Positions 61,145 to 64,000 of a DNA stretch of 64,000 bases are shown here, piece after piece. Origin of the DNA: Flavimaricola sp. (GTDB lineage Bacteria; Pseudomonadota; Alphaproteobacteria; Rhodobacterales; Rhodobacteraceae); the NCBI GenBank assembly GCA_020629175.1, contig JAHDDU010000009.1, positions 1-64,000 on the forward strand, given 5' to 3'. Every line of letters begins with the position of its first letter. The stretch's first letter is position 1. Below the pieces are notes generated by a model, which saw only the letters and a list, made by a program, of their open reading frames with translations, did not search any database and was not told the origin of the DNA. The translations under genes and the position numbers were made by a program.

Positions 61145-61606
61145 ATGTTGACGGATATCTCGCCCCCTGACCTCAAGCCCGGCCAATTGCTCGCCCGCGG
61201 CGTTTGCCGTCATCTCATCAGCCATGATTTCGTGAGTGTCGAAGAGTTGGTGCCAACGAATGGCCTGCGTGTGGATGTCATGGCTGTTGGGCCAAAGGGC
61301 GAGATTTGGGTGATTGAATGCAAGTCCAGCCGCGCAGATTTCCAGTCTGATCACAAGTGGCAGGGCTATCTGGAATGGTGCGACAGATTTTTCTGGGCGG
61401 TCGACGCTGAATTTCCGACGGAGTTATTGCCAGACGAGACGGGGCTCATCATTGCAGACGGGTACGACGCTGAAATTCTGCGCATGGCGCCGGAGGACAA
61501 GCTGCCGCCCGCCCGACGCAAAGTGATGATGCAAAAGTTCGCGCGGCATGCGGCGTTGCGTTGGCATGCCGCACGCGATCCAGGGTTCACTTTTTCCGCG
61601 TACTGA
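61145..61606 (+). CDS. mmcB: MmcB family DNA-repair protein
   Basis: 153 residues. A PD-(D/E)xK nuclease-like core: Asp44 in LRVDVMAVG, and Glu58-x-Lys60 in WVIECKSSRADFQSD. In Caulobacter the SOS-induced mmcB contributes to mitomycin C resistance. The exact LexA box in front supports the same control here. The end overlaps that of the convergent small gene by 20 bases. Confidence 0.9.
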   Translation: MLTDISPPDLKPGQLLARGVCRHLISHDFVSVEELVPTNGLRVDVMAVGPKGEIWVIECKSSRADFQSDHKWQGYLEWCDRFFWAVDAEFPTELLPDETGLIIADGYDAEILRMAPEDKLPPARRKVMMQKFARHAALRWHAARDPGFTFSAY

Positions 61607-61784
61607 GTCCGCGCGCGGCCATTGCAGCAGCTTTGATCTCGTCTGCAATGTCATCGGCCTCGTCAGGATCAAAGTCCATCGGGATTTCAATCCCATTGGC
61701 CTCAACAAAAATGCGAACGGCCCCCTGATCGGTCGGACCGATCTGAAGATTGGCTTCGATGTCGCGTTCAGTGTCGATACCCAT
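61587..61784 (-). CDS. DUF6324 family small protein
   Basis: 65 residues, acidic (MDFDPDEADDIADEIKAAA), cytoplasmic. It matches the pattern of small DUF6324 proteins of Rhodobacterales (DIEANLQIGPTDQGAVRIFVE). Function unknown. Convergent with mmcB, overlapping its end by 20 bases. Confidence 0.7.
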   Translation of the reverse strand: MGIDTERDIEANLQIGPTDQGAVRIFVEANGIEIPMDFDPDEADDIADEIKAAAMAARGLSTRKK

Positions 61785-61918
61785 GGTCTGGCCTCATCGT
61801 TCAACTCTCCCGTCAAGTACAGCGGCTGGCCGGGTGTTTGCAAGGCAATCGATTGCGCCAAAAACGACGGGCTGCCCCCTTGCAATCGCACGCGGCCCCG
61901 GCTAATTCCCGTGCCAGT

Positions 61919-61995
61919 GCCGCCTTAGCTCAGTTGGTTAGAGCGCTTGATTGTGGATCAAGAGGTCCCTGGTTCGAGACCAGGAGGTGGTACCA
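61919..61995 (+). tRNA. tRNA-His (GTG) without G-1
   Basis: 77 bases with encoded CCA: acceptor GCCGCCT/AGGTGGT, anticodon loop TTGTGGA (anticodon GTG), T arm CCTGG/CCAGG. The discriminator is A73 (61992) and the base before position 1 is T (61918), so no G-1 is coded. This loss is known in part of the Alphaproteobacteria, where HisRS recognises A73. Confidence 0.95.
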
Positions 61996-62031
61996 CTCCA
62001 CTCCAGTTATAATCGTGTGAGGGGCGGGGCC

Positions 62032-63066
62032 ATGGCCGAGCGGCGTGTAGAATTCCAGATTGGTCAGCAACCAGCCGCCCGGTTGGACAAAGCGCTCGCG
62101 CAGAACGTGCCGCCTGAGGCGTCGCTGAGCCGCTCGCGGCTCGGTAAATTGATTGCGGATGGTCAAGTGCGGGTGAATGGAGCGGTCATTTCAGACCCGC
62201 GCGCCCGCGTAGCTGAGGGCGACACTATACAGATCAGCGTCGCTGAGGCCGAAGAGAGCCACATGGTGGGCGAAGACATCCCGCTTGATGTAGTGTGGGA
62301 GGATGACGACCTCATCGTTGTGAACAAACCTGCAGGTATGGTCGTTCACCCCGCGCCTGGGACGCCCTCGGGCACTTTGGTTAACGCGCTGATCCATCAT
62401 TGCGGTGAAACGCTCTCCGGCGTCGGCGGTGAAAAACGGCCCGGCATCGTTCACCGGATTGATAAGGACACCAGCGGCCTGTTGGTCGTGGCGAAGTCTG
62501 ATGCGGCCCACCATGGGCTTGCAGATCAGTTCGCCGCCCATACGGTCCACAGGCGCTATCTTGCGGTTTGTCACGGCGCGCCGGACGCCAATGATCCGCG
62601 CCTGCGCGGGATTAAGGGGACAAGCTTTGAGCCGGGCAATATCCTCAAGATCCAGACGCATCTTGCCCGACACAAGACAGACCGACAGAAACAGGCAGTT
62701 CTGTTTGGAGCCGGTCGACATGCGGTCACTCGATCCCGCATTGTAGAAACGCTTGGCGATCCGATCGCGGCGGCCGTGATCGAATGCTGGCTGGAGACCG
62801 GGCGGACGCATCAGATCAGGGTGCATCTGGCCCATTGCGGCCACGGGCTGATCGGTGACCCGGTCTATGGCGGCCGCCGCAAACTGGCGGTGAAATCCGT
62901 GGGCGAGGGCGGGCAGGCCGCAGCGATGGCATTTGCCCGTCAGGCGCTACATGCGGCCACCCTCGGCTTTGTTCATCCGGTCACACAAGACGAGCTGTCA
63001 TTCTCAGCCGCTTTGCCCGCGGATATGCAATCACTCATTTCGGCGCTCGGCGGATCGGTTCTGTAA
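62032..63066 (+). CDS. Large-subunit rRNA pseudouridine synthase, RluD/RluA family
   Basis: 344 residues from ATG 62032. N-terminal S4 domain (ASLSRSRLGKLIADGQVRVN), the catalytic aspartate in HRIDKDTSGLLVVAK, and GRTHQIRVHLAHCGHGLIGD. RluD-type enzymes modify helix 69 of 23S rRNA. A TTATAAT sequence at 62007-62013, just after tRNA-His, may be its -10 element. A short hairpin (CACGCA/TGCGTG, 63067-63085) follows the stop. Confidence 0.9.
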   Translation: MAERRVEFQIGQQPAARLDKALAQNVPPEASLSRSRLGKLIADGQVRVNGAVISDPRARVAEGDTIQISVAEAEESHMVGEDIPLDVVWEDDDLIVVNKPAGMVVHPAPGTPSGTLVNALIHHCGETLSGVGGEKRPGIVHRIDKDTSGLLVVAKSDAAHHGLADQFAAHTVHRRYLAVCHGAPDANDPRLRGIKGTSFEPGNILKIQTHLARHKTDRQKQAVLFGAGRHAVTRSRIVETLGDPIAAAVIECWLETGRTHQIRVHLAHCGHGLIGDPVYGGRRKLAVKSVGEGGQAAAMAFARQALHAATLGFVHPVTQDELSFSAALPADMQSLISALGGSVL

Positions 63067-63158
63067 CACGCATCTCTTGTGCGTGAGCGCACTGCAATCT
63101 GCTTTGAACTTTTCTTTGTGCATATTAGTTGAGTGTTAACGGAAGTTGAGTAAAGCCT

Positions 63159-63187
63159 CTTGAAGCGCTGCCGCTCAGCCCCCATAT
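63159..63187 (+). promoter_or_regulatory. rpoH: Sigma-32 (heat-shock) type promoter for rpoH
   Basis: CTTGAA (63159-63164), 15 bases, then CCCCATAT (63180-63187), matching the sigma-32 consensus CTTGAA / CCCCATnT, 62 bases before the rpoH start. It suggests that RpoH, or a second RpoH in this genome, drives its own gene. Confidence 0.8.
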
Positions 63188-63249
63188 CGATGTTAATGGA
63201 TTAAACATAAGGCCTCGCAGAACGAGGCGTTTGAGCACTGGAGGGATAC

Positions 63250-64000
63250 ATGGCCAATTATGCAAACCTGCCGGCACCTTCGCCGGAACAAGGTCTGAAC
63301 CGCTACATGCAGGAAATTCGGAAGTTCCCGCTTTTGGAGCCTGAAGAAGAATACATGCTCGCCAAGCGTTGGGTTGACCATGAGGATACGGACGCCGCGC
63401 ACAAAATGGTCACCTCCCACCTTCGCCTAGCAGCCAAAATTGCCATGGGTTATCGCGGTTACGGTCTCCCGCAGGCCGAAGTTGTGTCGGAAGCCAACGT
63501 TGGCCTGATGCAGGCGGTCAAAAGATTTGACCCTGAGAAGGGCTTTCGCCTTGCGACTTACGCGATGTGGTGGATCCGCGCGTCTATTCAGGAGTATATC
63601 TTGCGCTCTTGGAGCCTTGTGAAGCTCGGCACCACGTCTGCGCAAAAGAAACTGTTCTTTAACCTTCGGAAAGCGAAAAACCGCATCGGTGCGTTGGAAG
63701 AAGGCGATCTACGCCCCGAAAACGTAGCGCGCATCGCCAACGACCTTGGCGTGACTGAGGATGAAGTGATCAGCATGAACCGCCGTATGTCCGGCGGCGA
63801 CGCGTCGCTGAATGCCACCGTGGGGTCCGAAGGCGAAGGCACGATGCAGTGGCAGGACTGGCTTGAGGACGAGGATGCCGATCAGGCTTCTGATTTCGAA
63901 GCGCGGGATGAACTGGACACGCGCCGTGAGATGCTCGCTGCCGCAATGGACGTGCTGAACGATCGCGAAAAGGACATCCTCGTACAGCGCCGCCTGCAGG
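63250..64000 (+). CDS. rpoH: RNA polymerase heat-shock sigma factor RpoH (C-terminus cut by window edge)
   Basis: First 250 residues. GGAGGG lies before ATG 63250. Region 1.2-2 motifs: GLNRYMQEIRKFPLLEPEEE, FRLATYAMWWIRASIQEYIL; the RpoH box QKKLFFNLRKAK at about residues 137-148 separates it from RpoD. Region 4 is beyond the window. It directs heat-shock genes; a sigma-32-type promoter lies upstream. Confidence 0.95.
   Translation, partial: MANYANLPAPSPEQGLNRYMQEIRKFPLLEPEEEYMLAKRWVDHEDTDAAHKMVTSHLRLAAKIAMGYRGYGLPQAEVVSEANVGLMQAVKRFDPEKGFRLATYAMWWIRASIQEYILRSWSLVKLGTTSAQKKLFFNLRKAKNRIGALEEGDLRPENVARIANDLGVTEDEVISMNRRMSGGDASLNATVGSEGEGTMQWQDWLEDEDADQASDFEARDELDTRREMLAAAMDVLNDREKDILVQRRLQ

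Noticed and set aside
1-64000. CRISPR array, insertion sequence or integrase
   Set aside because: None seen: no spaced direct repeats, no transposase or integrase motifs.

Overview
The window looks like a chromosomal segment of an alphaproteobacterium, most likely a marine Rhodobacterales (Roseobacter-type) species. The base composition is GC-rich (about 60 % by eye). Lineage markers include a LexA box of the alphaproteobacterial form GTTC-N7-GTTC in front of mmcB, a tRNA-His that lacks the extra G-1 and carries A73, the mce/DUF1467 pair, DUF2927 and Hint-type proteins, a RibBX-type riboflavin enzyme, and dnaG-rpoD order. I see no insertion sequence, integrase, prophage or CRISPR array.

Layout. 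(1) 1-8130, all minus strand: a ten-gene run, read from right to left: TerC, a small membrane protein, XpaC-like, TelA, a DUF2927 lipoprotein, a DUF4241-like protein, an SPFH/GYF_2 protein, two paralogous cytochrome b561-like proteins, and a double zinc-ribbon membrane protein cut by the window edge. This is the least understood gene set here and resembles a membrane or tellurite-type stress module. (2) 8250-19060: housekeeping genes: RNA pseudouridine synthase, tadA, dnaG, rpoD (with an unusual cluster of GANTC sites upstream), an HlyU-like gene, YjbQ, GNAT, an M20 amidohydrolase, nrdR, ribD. (3) 19100-25660: prpE, the malic enzyme maeB, and a divergently transcribed VOC-bicupin fusion with three inverted repeats between them. 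(4) 25770-30745: a nucleoside salvage operon, cdd-cdd-deoA-deoB-add-upp. (5) 30820-34430: SPOR protein, a degenerate M48-like protein, a sulfotransferase, a Hint protein without its nucleophile. (6) 34430-42890: fatty-acid beta-oxidation genes (fadJ-like, fadA-like, acyl-CoA dehydrogenase), a GST, and two MerR regulators with ACGT-type palindromes. (7) 43050-52480: two PaaI thioesterases, MATE pump, pyrD, 5'-nucleotidase, an SRAP protein, tRNA-Gly, an orphan response regulator, methylmalonyl-CoA epimerase, EI24 and nitroreductase proteins. (8) 52530-57160: capsule genes kpsC, a Wza-type exporter gene, kpsS. (9) 57330-60370: ribE-ribBX-ribH-nusB, the second half of the riboflavin cluster, 38 kb from nrdR-ribD. 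(10) 60580-64000: a 49-codon gene, SOS-controlled mmcB, tRNA-His, an rluD-like gene, and rpoH (cut by the right edge) behind a clear sigma-32-type promoter.

How the genes fit together: propionyl-CoA synthetase, methylmalonyl-CoA epimerase, the beta-oxidation genes and malic enzyme point to use of short-chain and fatty acids; deoA/deoB/add/cdd/upp together with an exported 5'-nucleotidase point to scavenging of extracellular nucleotides; KpsC/KpsS/Wza point to a capsule. Start codons were revised in many genes by looking for Shine-Dalgarno sequences and family-typical N-termini; the reason is given in each entry.
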